Assembly: GCA_964544115.1 (NCBI GenBank)
Contig: CAZJBP010000192.1
Coordinates: forward strand, 1 to 6,602
Length of the DNA: 6,602 bases
Direction: 5' to 3'
From: CAZJBP01 sp964544115
GTDB taxonomy: Bacteria > Verrucomicrobiota > Kiritimatiellia > UBA8416 > JADHWI01
Shown in pieces: positions 6,335-6,602 of the stretch; the stretch's first letter is position 1; each line of letters starts with the position of its first letter. The notes under the pieces are model-generated. The model made no database searches, was not told the origin of the DNA, and saw only the letters and a list, made by a program, of their open reading frames with translations. Made by a program: the position numbers and the translations under genes.

Positions 6335-6549
6335 CCGGCACCCCGCGGCCAACCCACGGCCCCTGCCCCTCTTCTCCCTGAGTTTCAGACCGTTGCGGAC
6401 GCGATGGCAGACGCCCGATGAGAGCTGACGACTGCGGGCCGCCAGTCCTCTGGGCCAACGGCCTGAGTGCGCGACATTCCGCTGCGACAGAAGGAGCGCC
6501 CGCCTGTCTTCATCGAAGCGCGGACTCCTGCGCACCGCGGGCCCTCGCC
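6335..6549. other. Intergenic stretch without a recognised gene
   Basis: Nothing convincing was found here on either strand. There are short GC-rich self-complementary bits (for example GGCC-AAC-GGCC near 6457-6467 and CGCGG/CCGCG near 6522-6541) and a pyrimidine-rich run after the mutS2 stop, but no stem followed by a T-run. A 62-codon minus-strand frame across it has no ribosome site and no protein-like character. Confidence 0.4.
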
Positions 6550-6578
6550 CGTTGCGTCAAATAGAAACGACACCGAAG
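6550..6578 (-). repeat. Interspersed hairpin repeat, copy 3 (inverted)
   Basis: Read on the - strand this gives CTTCGGTGTC, then a 9-base AT-rich centre, then TGACGCAACG, matching the outer parts of copies 1 and 2 at the left end of the window. The centre differs in sequence and length, while the outer arms and the CAACG tail are kept. GTGTC and GACGC can pair over five positions with one wobble. It is inverted relative to the left-edge copies and lies about 6.5 kb from them. Confidence 0.55.
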
Positions 6579-6602
6579 CGGGAGGCGGTGGTGGGGCTTG
6601 TT

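Noticed and set aside
4148..6535. A 795-codon open frame antisense to mutS2
   Set aside because: It lies opposite a clear MutS2 with all motifs. Long antisense frames are expected in GC-rich genes, and its translation has shadow-type composition rich in His, Arg, Gln and Ala with no domain.
6385..6573. A 62-codon minus-strand frame at the right edge
   Set aside because: It starts with GTG inside the repeat copy, has no ribosome site and resembles no known protein.

Overview
The window comes from a GC-rich bacterial chromosome. It holds five convincing genes plus short control regions and no rRNA, tRNA or intact mobile element. A rubrerythrin and a protein with two ferredoxin-type 4Fe-4S motifs suggest an anaerobe or microaerophile. 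The MutS2 C-terminus resembles the variant I associate with deltaproteobacteria-like and some PVC-type bacteria. Placement near Kiritimatiellota or another PVC or deltaproteobacterial lineage is a guess from protein style, not a demonstrated assignment.

Layout. Positions 1-187 are non-coding and hold two copies of a roughly 27-base repeat, then a possible promoter. A DUF362-type iron-sulfur protein follows on the + strand (188-1279). It meets, tail to tail with only 11 bases between stops, a two-gene unit on the - strand. The upstream gene of that unit (3169-2360) encodes a protein with a sigma-70-like C-terminal half. The downstream gene (2277-1291) encodes a soluble protein I do not recognise. 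A strong hairpin sits between the two. A divergent control region (about 3170-3359) separates this unit from rubrerythrin (3360-3860, + strand). A GC-rich 11-bp hairpin follows rubrerythrin, and then mutS2 (3935-6334, + strand). The last 268 bases have no convincing gene, but near the right edge they carry a third copy of the left-edge repeat, in inverted orientation.

How the parts fit. Rubrerythrin removes peroxide in anaerobes. MutS2 is a DNA- and ribosome-associated ATPase/Smr protein. They are adjacent and co-directional, but the hairpin between them argues against simple co-transcription. The minus-strand pair looks like a regulatory protein with a dedicated partner and is the least explained part of the window. 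The dispersed repeat, whose arms are conserved while its loop varies, is the other signal not explained by genes.
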